Positions 10,412 through 21,480 of a stretch of DNA of 33,156 nucleotides are shown piece after piece. Origin of the DNA: Ophiocordyceps camponoti-saundersi (nom. inval.) (taxonomy: Eukaryota > Ascomycota > Sordariomycetes > Hypocreales > Ophiocordycipitaceae); contig PDHQ01000299.1 of assembly GCA_003339415.1 (NCBI GenBank), positions 7,724 through 40,879 on the forward strand, read 5' to 3'. Positions within the stretch are counted from its first letter, which is position 1; each line of letters opens with the position of its first letter. The notes under the pieces are model-generated. The model did no database searches. It was given only the letters and a program-made list of their open reading frames with translations, and was not told where the DNA came from. The position numbers and the translations under genes are program-made.

Positions 10412-11200
10412 CTATAAGTATCCGCTACTATTACTTATAAGATATATATTAGCGTATAGTTATAGAATATAGTATAATAAAGGAAAGGCTAGCTTTAGAG
10501 TTTTATAATAATAATACTTAAACTACTTTTTTAAGTAAACTATTTCGCTTAGCTTTTTTAGACGCCGGCTTTTTATTAGAAGAAGGAGATAATTTATTTT
10601 TTAACGATTTTTTAATATAAATAGTCGGAATATCTTTAACCTTAATACTTAAGAGCGTAATATTACGGAGGCGACCTAATTAGTTATTAGTTATTTTAAA
10701 AAGCGAAAGGGGCTAGTTTTTAAATAAAGCTTATAGTTAGTAAATATATAATATAAAAAGGAAAGGAGATAAGGAGAATAAGAAATATAGCTTATAGATA
10801 TAAGTTTAGATTATTTTTTAACCTTAATATTTATTATCTTTATATCGGGTTTAGTATTATTCTTTTTAGGCTTAATATCGGTTTTAGAGTTTCTTTTATA
10901 ATATTTAGCTTTTATTTTAATATTTAGATATACGGAATAGAAAGGTTAATAAAGTAATAACTTATTAGATATAGTTAGGTTTTATAAGACTATACCGTTA
11001 TCGCGGTTATATATTTTTAGAAAACGGCAATAGGAACGAGAAGGCGCTATAAAGAGAAAGTCGGAAAATTTAGTAAAGAATTTTTTAGGGGGTATAGGAA
11101 TACTTAGTTAGTTAATATAATATAAATATTATAGTAGCTATATTTACTAAACGTTATTATAGAAAGGAGATATTAAGTAAATAATAGTATTAGTATTATA
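10412..11200. other. Degenerate sequence next to the RRP5 fragment
   Basis: No gene can be named. On the minus strand, 10540-10660 reads as a Lys/Ser-rich tail (KDIPTIYIKKSLKNKL, PSSNKKPASKKAKRN), and 10810-10960 reads KYYKRNSKTDIKPKKN and DIKIINIKVKK. These look like low-complexity basic protein ends and could belong to another captured gene fragment on the same strand as RRP5. They have no diagnostic motif. Confidence 0.35.
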
Positions 11201-12830
11201 AATAAAGATTCTAAGCTACGAAGAAGGAGGGAAAAGAGAAAAACTATAGTAGGCGAAATCTTAGTAAAATAATTAAGAGCACGTGCTAGTAAAAGCTAAG
11301 GGGTAGGTAGAAATCCTAGTAGGGATAGGATAGTAATTCTTAGTTTCTATTAGTATTATTCTAAGTAATTTTACGATAAGGTAAATAACTAATATAATAT
11401 TTAGGTATTTGCGTACCGAACCCGCCTTACGGACTTAGATATTAATAAGAGGGATAGGGGAAATAAGAATAAGTATAGGAGCGAGGCGCTTCGCTACGTA
11501 TTCTAGCGAAACGAAGACTATAAGGGAAATAGGTATCTACTCCTATATTATAATAAGTATAGGCACGGGGAGTAATATAATTAACCTAAACCTAATTACT
11601 AATAGTAAAAGATACTCCTATATTCCGTCCTACTTATAAAGCTTTCGGGATTATTAAGGGAAATTATAATAGTCCTAGGCTTTTCTCGAAACTGAGTAGT
11701 ATAATTAAAAGGGAGTATATATTTAAAGTTATTAAACGCCCCTAAGTTTCGGTATTCGGCTATCCTACCGGGGTAAGTAGCTAGAAAGGTTCGTAAAAGG
11801 CCTTACCGCTAGGTTAAAAAGTTTAAGCGGTATTCCGTAAGGTAGTCGATCCTTTACTATAAGTCCTATTAGCCTCTAAGTAAGGGGAAAGGTTTAACTA
11901 GTCTTAAAAATAAAGGATCTATAAATATAGTTAGATTATTATAGTATATAATTCCTATAGTATATTTATAGTAGTCGAAGTTACTAAAGGAGAGGCTATA
12001 ATCGTAGTCTAGTTTATACTAGGATCCGGGTCTAATTAGTAGTAATATATCTCTAATATAGGTTTTATTAATAGTTAAAGAGTTTAGCTATAAGCTCTAA
12101 ATATATATAGTAGGGGAGGATCGTATTATAGAATAAAGTTTTTTACGTTATATATAGGCATATAAGAGTATATATATATATAAGGAGAAAGGATAAAGAA
12201 AAAGAAAAACTCGTAGGTAAAATTATAGTAAAATATATATATAAGGGGATATATTAGTAGAGATACGAGGGGATTATAAAATCGTAGTAAGGACGAATCG
12301 TAATTCCTAGTTATTTCGCTAAGTATTATTTATATTTAATTTTACTTTACGAGAAAGTATATCGAGTTTTACGGGAAGTAAGTATATATAGCTAAGTAAG
12401 CAGCTTATACCGGATATTATAGGGAGTATAGGCCCGATAATAATATACGGCTAATATTAGTAAAGTACGTAAGACTATAAGTAAGAAAGTTCGAGGGGTT
12501 TATTTTTAGAAATATTTATTAAAAAATACGATTATATACCTAGGCGGGAGTATAACTAAAGTCTATATAGGAAAGAATAACGAATTAAAAATATATTTAA
12601 ATATATATATTAAAGAAAAGAAAGGAAGGATATATTACGCGTTTAGCGAGTATAGGGTAGGAGAAGTAAGTAAAGATAAGTATTATTTATTTATAGTAGC
12701 TTATAAAGGCGAGCGCTAGTAAGCCTAGTTAGAGTTTAATTTAGCACGTACGGGGCAGGTTAGACTTATCGTCGATGTTATCCTTATATACTCTTATTTT
12801 CTAAGAGCTGTAATTTAATTCTTCTACTAA
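11201..12830. other. Degenerate stretch with a weak internal direct repeat
   Basis: About 150 bp at 11222-11375 resembles 12186-12347 in direct orientation, sharing an AAAAACT..TAGG..AAAT..TAGTAAAAT core and an ending rich in TATT and ATTTTAC. The copies could be eroded long terminal repeats of an 1.1-kb piece or chance similarity in low-complexity sequence. Two + strand frames read fairly well (11390-11640 with LRTEPALRTQILIRGIGEIR; 12470-12720 with KVYIGKNNELKIYLNIYIK and YYAFSEYRVGEVSKDKYYLF). Neither is recognised. Confidence 0.35.
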
Positions 12831-13169
12831 ATTATCTAACTTTTTTTTTTTCTATTATATATATATATAGGGAAAAAAAATATAAAAGGCTATAAAGAGA
12901 TAACTTTAGTATAGTAAAAGAATTAACGGATTAAGAAAGAAATAATAACTACGTTAAAAGAGGAGGGCGGTTATACTTATTTTAACCTAAAATAATAATC
13001 TATATAGAATAAAGGGGGGGTTATGCTAAATAGTGCTAGTAGCCGTACGAGTCGTATCTTTAATAGCAGGGCGTTAAGAATGCCGAAATATACGTTATAA
13101 AACCTTATATAATTTCTTTAATACTTTTTTTTATAAGTATAAATACGGAAATATATATATATATTATAG
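12831..13169. other. AT-rich unassigned stretch
   Basis: Low-complexity, T- and A-rich sequence with a T run near 12841-12851 and a 7-G run at 13014-13020. I see no coding frame, repeat copy or structured element here. Confidence 0.5.
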
Positions 13170-13800
13170 ATAGATACTTTAGCGGCGGTAGCAGAGACGA
13201 TAAAGAAAGATATATATTAGCCTTACTTAGGGTAAAACGAAGGGCATAGAAACGGTTAAATTAAATAGTTCCGGAACCCTTTTTTTCCCTTTAGAGTTTA
13301 TAATAACGGGAATATAAAAGGCGGTTAAGATAGGATAGGAATTATTATAATACTAAATATATAGCATAGATTAGTTTCCGTCGAGGGAGGAAGGAATTAA
13401 CTAATAATTAGTCCTTAACCTTATCTTTATAGCTATCCTAAAAGTCGTAAATCGTAAGTCGAGTCTTAAAGAAAACTTATAGTAAAACTCTACTAAATAG
13501 AATTATAACCTTATTTTAAATACTAGAATTTAATATTATAAATTACTAATTTATGCACTTCTTTTATAATTTTCTATTTTCGGTAAAATAGTTCCTTTCT
13601 TTTTTTCCCTTATTCCTCTTATCTTTATATAGAAATCTAACTTCTTATCGCTTTCTCTATAGAGAATTACTATCTAACTTATCCCTAAAAAGCTAGAGAT
13701 TACCCCTTATATTATCTAAAAGCTATAATTAAATAAGAAATTATGCCCTTAAGGTATCTACTATACTTGCTAGGGGTGTCCTTCTTCCCGCGCTAAACTA
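13170..13800 (+). repeat. Family D copy 1 (dispersed repeat)
   Basis: One of four direct copies of a repeat that reaches about 560-640 bp in its longer copies, also at 14065, 15955 and 24105. Shared landmarks in order: TTTAGCGGCGG or equivalent, AAATTAAATAGTTCC, GGCGGTTAAG, GATTAGTTTCC, AATTAG.CCTTAACCTTATCTT, AAACTCTACTAAA, TTATCTTTATATAGAAA, TAGAGAATTACTAT, CCCCTTATATTA and a CTTCTTCCC ending. No protein frame is evident. It could be an LTR, a non-autonomous transposon or a subtelomeric-type repeat; RIP would hide TG and CA ends. Confidence 0.75.
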
Positions 13801-13849
13801 TAATATCGGATTCCGAGATTACTATAGTATTATCTTAGGTTAGTTATTA

Positions 13850-13882
13850 TAAGCTAATATATATATATATATATATATACTA
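13850..13882. repeat. TA microsatellite
   Basis: A run of TA dinucleotides lies between D1 and the 9-G run at 13967-13975. No further role is evident. Confidence 0.7.
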
Positions 13883-14064
13883 GAGTTTAGTTTATTATAA
13901 AGGAGGAAAGGAGTAAGCGCGTTAGTAAAGGAAGAATATATAGGGAGTAAGCGCAAAGTTATATAAGGGGGGGGGAGTCCTTAGATAACGGTAGTTTTTA
14001 GAGATAAAAGTAAGGCTCTAGCTATAGTCGATTTTGCAAGGTAGAAGTTATCTAATAGAGGGTA

Positions 14065-14545
14065 ATTTAATAGCGGTAATAGTAATACCTAAGGAAGGTA
14101 GGCGCTATACGAATATAAAATACTAATAAAGGCTTACGCTAAGATAAATTAAATAGTTATTAGTACTTTTTTATCTCCTAATACCTTATATAGATAAGGG
14201 TAATAAAAGGCGCTTAAGATAGGATAGCGGTTATTATAAAGTATATAGTGCTATTTAGTTTCCCTCGAGAAAGGAAAAATTAGGCTAGTTATTAGCCCTA
14301 AAGCTTATCTTTATAATGTTCCTAAAAGTTATATATTATAAGTTAAGTATTAAAGAGGGCTTATAGGTAAAACTCTACTAAACGGAATTAGAAATTTACT
14401 TCGAACCTTAAACTTTTATATAGCGAGTAAGTAAGTTAACTATTATTATAAAGTTTTAAAAATTCGGTTAGATAGTTCCTATACCTTTATCTCTCCCCTT
14501 CCTATCTTTATATAGAAAATAAATATATTATCGCTTTTATAATAG
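14065..14545 (+). repeat. Family D copy 2, shorter
   Basis: Aligns with D1, D3 and D4 through the AAATTAAATAGTTA, AGGCGCTTAAGATAGGATAG, TAGTTTCCCTCGAG and TTATCTTTATA(T/A) landmarks. It fades about 90-120 bp before the 3' end of the other copies. It lies about 270 bp downstream of D1 in the same orientation. Confidence 0.68.
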
Positions 14546-15000
14546 AGGATACTAATAAAGCTTATTACTATATACGGTATAGCTATATATCCTAATATAT
14601 ATAAGTTAAAGATAACGGTTACGTAAAGGAGTATATAGATATTATAAGTATTTACTATAAAGTAAACTTAACTATATAGTTCTTATTCCGTAGCTAAAGT
14701 ATATTTATAACTATTATTAAAATATATAGCTTTTAAGCTAGTAATAAAAGAATTTTATACTATTACTTAGAAGTAATAATTATTACTATTTATATAAAAA
14801 TATTATATTAATTATTAATATATTAACTATTAATATTTTTTTCGTTAATATTTTTATTATTAGTATATTCTTTTTATAGTTTATTAGTAAATATTTTATT
14901 AATATCTAATTACTTATTATAAGCGACTAAGGTTATAGAATATCGCGTAAACGCCGTAGTAATTAAGTTTTAGTTAGGACCTAGATTTTTAAGGGGTAAG
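14546..15000. other. Extremely AT-rich stretch
   Basis: From about 14580 to 14930 the sequence is almost only A and T, the poorest in GC of the window, with many TATT and ATTA words. I see no gene or repeat copy. It may simply be an element with little CpG left to lose. Confidence 0.6.
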
Positions 15001-15345
15001 CTAGTTTTCTTCCTTTTATCGATTTTTACGGCTTTAATAGTAAGCTTCTTTATACGGGTAATCTAAGCACGGGCTTTCGTCTTCTTTTTCTAGGAATCTT
15101 CTAATTCTTCTTAATCTATTTACCGTTACTTTGCCCTTTTAGTATAGAAATTTCTCAGTATTATATTCTTTACTTTATAAACCTGGCGGGCTTTTCGTAA
15201 TATTATAAGTAAGTATAATAGCTCGCTTAATATAAAGCGTCGTTTAGGCGAAAAAAGGATAAATTAGCGTTAGTCTTTTAGTATTTTTATAATAAGGGGA
15301 GGTATAGGAATAGAGGATATATCGGGTAGCGAGTATATATAAGTT
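15001..15345 (-). pseudogene. Possible minus-strand coding remnant, unknown
   Basis: Read on the minus strand the stretch gives TTLYIKRAIILTYNITKSPP near 15190-15245, then, after a frame change, EELEDSQKKKTKARAQIT (Q marks TAG stops) and IKKLTIKAVKIDKRKK near 15010-15120. A basic segment following an acidic one looks like real protein, but no family is recognised and the frame is short. Confidence 0.3.
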
Positions 15346-15954
15346 ATAGGGTAATATTATATATATATAGGTATCTATCGTAGTAAGATATTTTATAAGA
15401 AAGTATATTAAGGTCTACGCGTAAAATTATATTAGGGTAATAAAAATAAATATTATTTATTATTAAGATTATAATTATAATACGAGGATAATAATAGAGA
15501 GGCGAAATATAAAAGGGAGAATAAAGGAACGTACTAGAAGGAAAATAAAAGTAAAAGGGAATACGTAATAAGGTAAGGGTAGTATAAAGTATTAAGATTA
15601 CTATATAAAGTTTTATCTAGTTAGAATATAGGTTTATAACTAGCTCTTATATATATATATATAGTAATTAGAGAGAGAATTAGTAATATTATAAGTAGGG
15701 AAGATTATAAGTTATACTATAACTAGGGAAAACTATAAGTTATACTATAAGTAGGAAAAATTAGGATATAACTTATAAATTTATAATAGAATAAAAAGAA
15801 AGATAGGTAGTAAGGCGAGTATATATAAGGTATACTAAGGAAGAGAGATAGCGATATTAAGAAGAAATAATAAGCATAAGAGTACGTAGGTATAAATTAT
15901 AAAAGATACCTTTAAGGATTATATTAATAGTAAACCGATAAACTATAGTTAAGG
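15346..15954. other. Purine-rich degenerate stretch
   Basis: A- and G-rich on the + strand, with TA runs near 15645-15662 and the 28-bp tandem repeat listed separately. No gene is seen. Confidence 0.5.
15690..15772 (+). repeat. 28-bp tandem repeat, three units
   Basis: Units start at 15690, 15718 and 15746. The first two are 28 bp and differ at a few positions; the third is 27 bp and more diverged. Each begins TATAA, has a TAGGGAA or TAGGAAA core and ends TATAC or TATAAC. Confidence 0.85.
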
Positions 15955-16525
15955 AGTTATTAGGCATTTTATAGTAATAGTAGCAGAGATCCCTAAAGGG
16001 GAAACCGTGTTAGCCTTACGTAGGGAGCTATTAGAGGCTTATATAAAATTTAATTAAATAGTCTCTTAACCTTTTTTTTTATTCCGAGAGATCTAAGTAT
16101 TAGGATATAAAGGGCGGTTAAGAGAAGATAAGGACTATAACGAAGTATAAAGCGCAGATTAGTTTCCCTCGGGCTAAGAGAGAGGAAGGAATTAACGAAG
16201 AATTAGCCCTTAACCTTATCTTAATAGCTATTAAAAAAGTCGTTAATCGTAAGTTATATCTTAAAAAGGAGTTATAATAAAACTCTACTAAATAGAATTA
16301 TAGCTTTTTTTTAAATATTATACTTTTATACGATAAATTGCTAATTAAAACTCTATTTTTAAAGTTTTAAATATTTTATTAAATAGTTCTCTCTTTTTTT
16401 TTCTTATTTCTTTTATCTTTATATAGAAAATCGCCTTCCTATTATTTTCCCGATAGAGAATTTTAATCTAGCTTATCCCCCTATAGCTAGAAATCCCCCT
16501 TATATTAGTTAAAAACTACGGTCAC
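15955..16525 (+). repeat. Family D copy 3
   Basis: Well-aligned copy of the dispersed repeat. It carries AGCAGAGAT, AAATTTAATTAAATAGT, GGGCGGTTAAG, GCAGATTAGTTTCCCTCGGG, AATTAGCCCTTAACCTTATC, AAACTCTACTAAATAGAATT and TTATCTTTATATAGAAAA in the same order as the others. It differs from D4 mostly by CpA-type transitions. Confidence 0.75.
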
Positions 16526-18384
16526 CTAGGATTAGGAGTTACGGTTCTTTATATATAGGTATCTAGCTATTTACTTACTTAATCGCACTACTTTAACACG
16601 CTATAAATAGCAAAGCTTATTTAAGCTCCCTTTTAAAATAACTATAATTATATAATAGAAAGTTCTCTTTAATCTTAATTTTCACTTTAGATTTGCAATA
16701 TCTTTATACCTTTAGCTATTAAGTATATTTATTATAAGAAACGTTCTTCGTAACTAATAAGATCTTATTAACTAAAAAGCATATCTTAGTTATCTAGCCC
16801 GGATATTTTTCTTCTACTTAATACCTATCTTAAATTCTATCTATTCGATAAAATACGTTCCTATAAATATTATATATATAATTAATAAGATACTTTCTAC
16901 TAAAAGGATAATAGTTTCTAACTATCCTTTACTAAGATAGAGTAATAGCTTTTAACTATTAAACTCCTTAACTTAAATATACTTACTAATATTTAAATAA
17001 ATATTATAATAACCTAGTAAGACGCTTACTCTAAACCTAAGTATAAAGGAAGAATATACTAATAAGAGGCTATAATATCTAGCTACTATAGCTTTATAAG
17101 CTATTACTAATATATAATTAAAGCCTACTAAGGTATTACTAATTAATACGAACCTATTACTACTAATAACTATTAATTACTACCTTATAAGAGACTACTA
17201 AGCTTAAATAGATAACTATTTTAAAAACGCTTAACTCTAGCGATAATTAACTTAGGGATAATAAGGATATAATAATATATAAGTAATACGCTTACTTAAA
17301 GAAGAAACGTTAAAGCTATCGCCTAAGCTACGATATATTAACGTTTATTAGTATTAACTAGGAGGGGAGATTTAAGAAAAATAATATTAAGATTACTTAA
17401 ATCTAAACTTTTAATATAGTTAAAGATAGTTTTATAAAACCTCTTTAAGGATAATTATCTAGGGAGTTCGAAACCGAACTTATACTTAGAGGTAAAGTTA
17501 TCTAACTTTTAGTTATTAATATACTTCTCTTTTATTATTATATTTTTTTTTTATTTTTACTTATATTTTATATTATTATTTACGTAAGTATTATTTTTAT
17601 ATTTACTATATACTATCTTTCTTTTCTTTATATAAAGGAGAAATTACCTCCTAAACCGATATCTTTTCTCCGCGTCTACTTAGGCTTACTAGGCCGTAGT
17701 TAAAATAAAAAAGTACGGTATACCCCCCGGCTACTATATAAAGTGCTTAAGATACTCCGGCGAGAGGAGACTAACTTACCTATTCGGAGGCTCGGGGGAA
17801 TACTCGAGTTCTATAATCTCTCTATCCTCTATAATATTATCGTTATCGGCGATTATATTAGTAAGCTATATTATCGTTTTAGCTACTTTTATTAGATACT
17901 AGAAAGAATATTATCGCTTAAGGCTAGCTTATAAATAGCTTATATAAGCGCTATACTAAAAGCTAGGAAGCGATATATAATACTAAAATAGATATACTCT
18001 AGTTTTTAGATAGCTATACTTCTAGTAAGGCGTAGTATTCTAATTATTATAACTCTATATAATTAAGGCCTTAAAGTATATATAGCTACGTATAATTTAA
18101 ATAGCTACTAGCTAAGTAAATATAATAGTTTTAGCTAAAAGAATAATATTTCTTATAGGTAGCGCGAGTGCCTATTATTCTAATATTTATAGAAGAAGAA
18201 AAATATATTATTTTAAGTTATATATAAAATCCGCAGGCGAATATTTATATTAATACTAAAAGCGTTTATTATAGCTAATATTAGCGCGTATATAGTTAGA
18301 ATCTCGAGGAGGCGATAACGCCCTTCTAGTACGCTACGATTAAGGGTAGAAAAAAATTCTATATTTCTTTTCTTATAAAAGAAT
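16526..18384. other. Unassigned degenerate stretch
   Basis: No gene, tRNA or repeat copy can be supported. 16530-17640 is AT-rich, with a long low-complexity tail of T, A and C (17510-17640). A + strand frame near 17020-17130 reads LTLNLSIKEEYTNKRL and a few more residues, but it is surrounded by stops. 17640-18370 has several GC-richer words (for instance 17740-17820) without a recognisable motif. Confidence 0.4.
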
Positions 18385-18470
18385 CTATATAAGAAAAAAA
18401 AAAGAGGAAGAGGATAAAGGAAAAAGGAAAAAGAAAAGAGAGAGAGGAAGAGAAGAGGGCGTTTTATACC
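18385..18470 (+). repeat. Polypurine tract
   Basis: An almost uninterrupted A/G run of about 80 bases just upstream of minisatellite array 1. A similar, shorter A/G run occurs at 25820-25875 in the insertion within the second R module. Like poly-G, a purine tract holds no CpA and so escapes RIP. Confidence 0.8.
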
Positions 18471-18514
18471 CTACCTAGATAACTTATATAGTATAACTAG
18501 TTTAATAGGTATAA

Positions 18515-18852
18515 AAGAGCAGTAAACGGTAACGGGTTTATCTACTAAGGGATAAGAAGAGTAGTAAACGGGTTTATCCTAAGAATAATAGTTAACGAGT
18601 TTATACCTTATAAGATAAGAATAGTAGTTAACGGTTTTATTCCTTAGAGGAGAAGAATAGTATTTAACGAGTTTATCCCTTAGGGGATAAAAATAGTAGT
18701 TAACGGTTTTATACCTTAGAGGATAAGAATAATATTTAACGAGTTTATCCCTTAAGAGAGAAAAATAATATTTAAGGGGTTTATCCCTTAGTAAATAAGA
18801 TAAGTAGTTAATAGGTTTATCCCCTAAGGGATAAGATAAGCAGTTAACGGGT
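18515..18852 (+). repeat. Minisatellite array 1 (degenerate 36-bp units)
   Basis: About nine diverged units of the same 36-bp repeat that forms the right-edge array: a GGTTTATCCCTTAGGGGATA-like half followed by an AGAA.AGTAGTTAACG half. Units are recognisable but unequal in length and sequence, so this array is older or more heavily mutated. It ends with GCAGTTAACGGGTTTCTATTA and passes straight into module R1. Confidence 0.85.
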
Positions 18853-19570
18853 TTCTATTACGCTAGTATTACTACTTAGTACTAAATGCCGGCGCGGCAA
18901 ATAGGTAAATATAGGAGATATAAAAGTATTATTCGGATAAATTTACCTAGATAGTTAAGCGATATAATAACTAAGACTATACGTCCCTTAGCCTATATAT
19001 AGATATTATACTATAATATGTTCTATAATAGTATTTTATAGATCGTATCTAAATATAGGAACTCCTAAAAATATTACGATATATAAGGAGCTACTTTAAA
19101 GCTATCTAAGTAATAAGTTTATAATTAAGCTTACGAAGGAATATAAGTATAACTATAAAACCCTCGTAAAGGAACTAAAGGATAATTTAAGATTTCTCTT
19201 AGAGAAGAAGTAATAGAGAGTTATTATAAACTAAGCTAAGGATATAAAAAATATATAAAGTTAAAGTAAGTAGAATTCTTATTAGCTAAAGATAATAGTA
19301 GCTAATTAATCTCTTTCTAATAGCTAAGGGAGAATATTACTAGCTATAGAAGAAATATAATAGCTATTAACTAAGATACCGTTAGTAAATTCGTCTTTAG
19401 GTTTATCGTCTACTTAGCTAATAACGCTATAAAAGACGAGATATATTAAGAAATCGTCCTTAAACCTATTCTAGTTTATTAAGTTTATCGGCTACCCTAA
19501 AACGGACTATCGCAGAACTTTAAAGAAGGGGTATTAACAAAGGTATAATAGCTAGCGTTATCCGGATTTT
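18853..19570 (+). repeat. Module R copy 1, possible coding remnant
   Basis: Aligns with 25384-27040 (interrupted there by an insertion). From 19267 a + strand frame reads LSNSQGRILLAIEEI, LGLSST, TRYIKKSSLNLF and FIKFIGYPKTDY. The second copy gives LSNSQERILPITE, LGLLFS, TRYTNKSSLELF and FIGYPISNY, so an ancestral protein is likely. Q in these strings stands for TAA or TAG. No family is recognised. In both places the module directly follows a 36-bp minisatellite array. Confidence 0.7.
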
Positions 19571-20050
19571 AGTTTCTTAAGCTAATATACTATAAGTATA
19601 GGATAAAGTAAACGATAAATTCGAATCCCTTATCTTTATAATTATATACGCTAATAAGCTAATAGTATACTAATATAGTTCCGTGCTTTTAAAAATACTA
19701 GATAAGATTAACTTTAAAAAAATAGTTTCTAGGGATTATCTTAAAAAGTTCTATTAAGCGGAAGATAGATAGTAGTCCTCTAACTTAGATAACTAGCTTT
19801 TATAAGGAAAAGTACCCCCCTCTGTTAAAACTACTACCCTCCTAGCTAAGGAGGAATTTAACGCCGAAATAAATAAGAATTAGGTTTTAAGCACTAAAAC
19901 CCTTAATTAAATAGTTTTAAGGAGTTATATATCTCCTAGTAACCGAACTAATAAAGCAGTTATTAGGGATAGTCTCCTTAATACTTAGACTAAGCTAAAA
20001 AAAACCACCCTTAAGGTTTAGCTCCCCTAAATTACTAAAGCAGAGAAAGC
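19571..20050 (+). pseudogene. Downstream part of the module R gene ghost, unknown
   Basis: A + strand frame with TAA and TAG stops continues after R1, shifted in phase near 19550. It reads VNDKFESLIFIIIYANKL, LLKILDKINFKKIVSRDYLK, then LLAKEEFNAEINKN, SYISPSNRTNKAVIRDSLL and ITKAEKALYIRAVLRLLYK. It looks protein-like but matches nothing I can name. The second R copy does not clearly retain this part, having different sequence after 27040. The minus strand is also fairly open here, so the strand is not certain. Confidence 0.42.
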
Positions 20051-21240
20051 CCTTTATATTAGAGCCGTCTTACGGTTATTATATAAGCTTTAAATACCCG
20101 TAACCTTTCTTACTTAATATCTATAAGGAGGAAGGGGAAGGTATTTTAGTCTAGATAGTATACTTAAACGAAAGTACGATAACTTTTCTTTATTTTAACT
20201 TCTCTACCGGACCCTTATACTTATAATAAATTACTTTACTTTAATTTTAGAACTTTTCAAGCCCGCTCTTTAATATTAAGCTACTTATTACCCTCTCTAG
20301 GCTCTAGACCGTTATCTAGGAATAGATTCGGTATATCCTTAATTAAGTAAGGCGTAACTTAAGGATTTAGATAGTCCTTATATATAACGGAGTTAGTAAA
20401 AATATCCTAGCTACCGATAAAATAACCTACTATCTATAAGGCCTTACTAATCTCTGCCCTATAAGCGTACTCGGAGTGCTAACGCTAATTATAAGTAGCC
20501 GCCTTAGTCCTATTCTAAATATAATTAGAATAACTATAACCCCCTTAGCTATATATCGAAACGTACTTATAAAATAGCGTTAATATATATTCCTCGTAAT
20601 AAGTAATAGTCGTTATCTATAATCGTAGATAATAAGTATATAACCTTAGGTTACGTTAACTAAAGATCGAGATAAGAAAAGCCTTATAATATTTAGGGCG
20701 TTTCCTTTAGATTAAATAGTTAAAGAAAGAGCCCTCCGAGTACGCGATTTTAGTCGGGATATAAGTAACTTAGGGTTCCCCTAGCGTCTTCTCCTAGTAC
20801 TCTCTCTCTCTAGCCTTAATAAAGTAATAAAGAAAAAACTTAAGAGGAGATATAGTACCTATTTCTATCTTAATAAAAGCCGGGGCTTCCTAAGGAACCT
20901 TTTCGCAGAAAGCTATTTTAATAAATATAAGAACGCTAAAATACCCGATATTAACGCCTCCCTTATACTAAATCTTAAAGTAGGCGTAAATCTAAGTAGA
21001 GAAAATTAGTCTCGATATCCGGAATTATTTAATTAAAATACTTACGCGTATATATTTAGGGTAAGGAGGAGTTTTTAGCGCTATATGGCCTTACTAGCTT
21101 AGGCTTAATAGGATACTTATATTTTTAATATCTAACTTACGTAAGATAAGGTTATAAACGTTAAGGAGACGTTTCTTTTTCTCCTTAATTATATCCTTTT
21201 CCGTTAACTTAGGCGCTATTACGATTAAAAATTCTTATTA
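20051..21240 (-). pseudogene. Minus-strand gene ghost, about 390 codons, unknown protein
   Basis: Read leftward from 21240 one frame runs about 390 codons, broken by about 27 stops that are TAA or TAG except one TGA; the TGA is what RIP makes of TGG. It begins near EFLIVIAPKLTEKDI and a KEKKKRLLN segment, and includes ILRKLDIKNISILLSLS, AFCEKVP, AFIKIEIGTISPLKFFLYYF, YIPTKIAYSEGSFFNYLI and RPKYYKAFLISIFS. Further on come ITTITYYEEYILTLFYKYVS and HSEYAYRAEISKAL. No domain is recognised; the Tyr-rich, Arg/Lys-rich composition is compatible with a DNA- or RNA-binding protein, but that is only an impression. It is divergent from the long + strand ghost, with about 240 bp between them. Confidence 0.48.
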
Positions 21241-21480
21241 TTATTAACGCGTCTAAGTTAAGTAAGTAAAAAAAGAAAAAAAAGAGAGGGAGAGGACGAG
21301 GGCGATATAAATAGCGAGCTAATAACTATTTATTCCTAATTAGGAAGGAGCCCTCCCCGCTCTTCCCTTTACGATATCGTAATACTAACCGAAATATAAA
21401 GTAGTAAGCTTAAGAACTAAGGTAGCGAATAATAATAAAATAAGGCGACGCGTTTTTCCTCTTTTCCTATATATACCCTC
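21241..21480. promoter_or_regulatory. Intergenic gap between divergent gene ghosts
   Basis: About 240 bp between two gene ghosts that point away from each other, so it would once have held both promoters. It has a purine-rich part (21270-21300), a pyrimidine-rich part (21450-21490) and no surviving motif I can identify. Function is inferred from position only. Confidence 0.3.

Noticed and set aside
19610..19630. tRNA B-box-like word (TTCGAATCC)
   Set aside because: No A box, acceptor stem or cloverleaf could be built around it.
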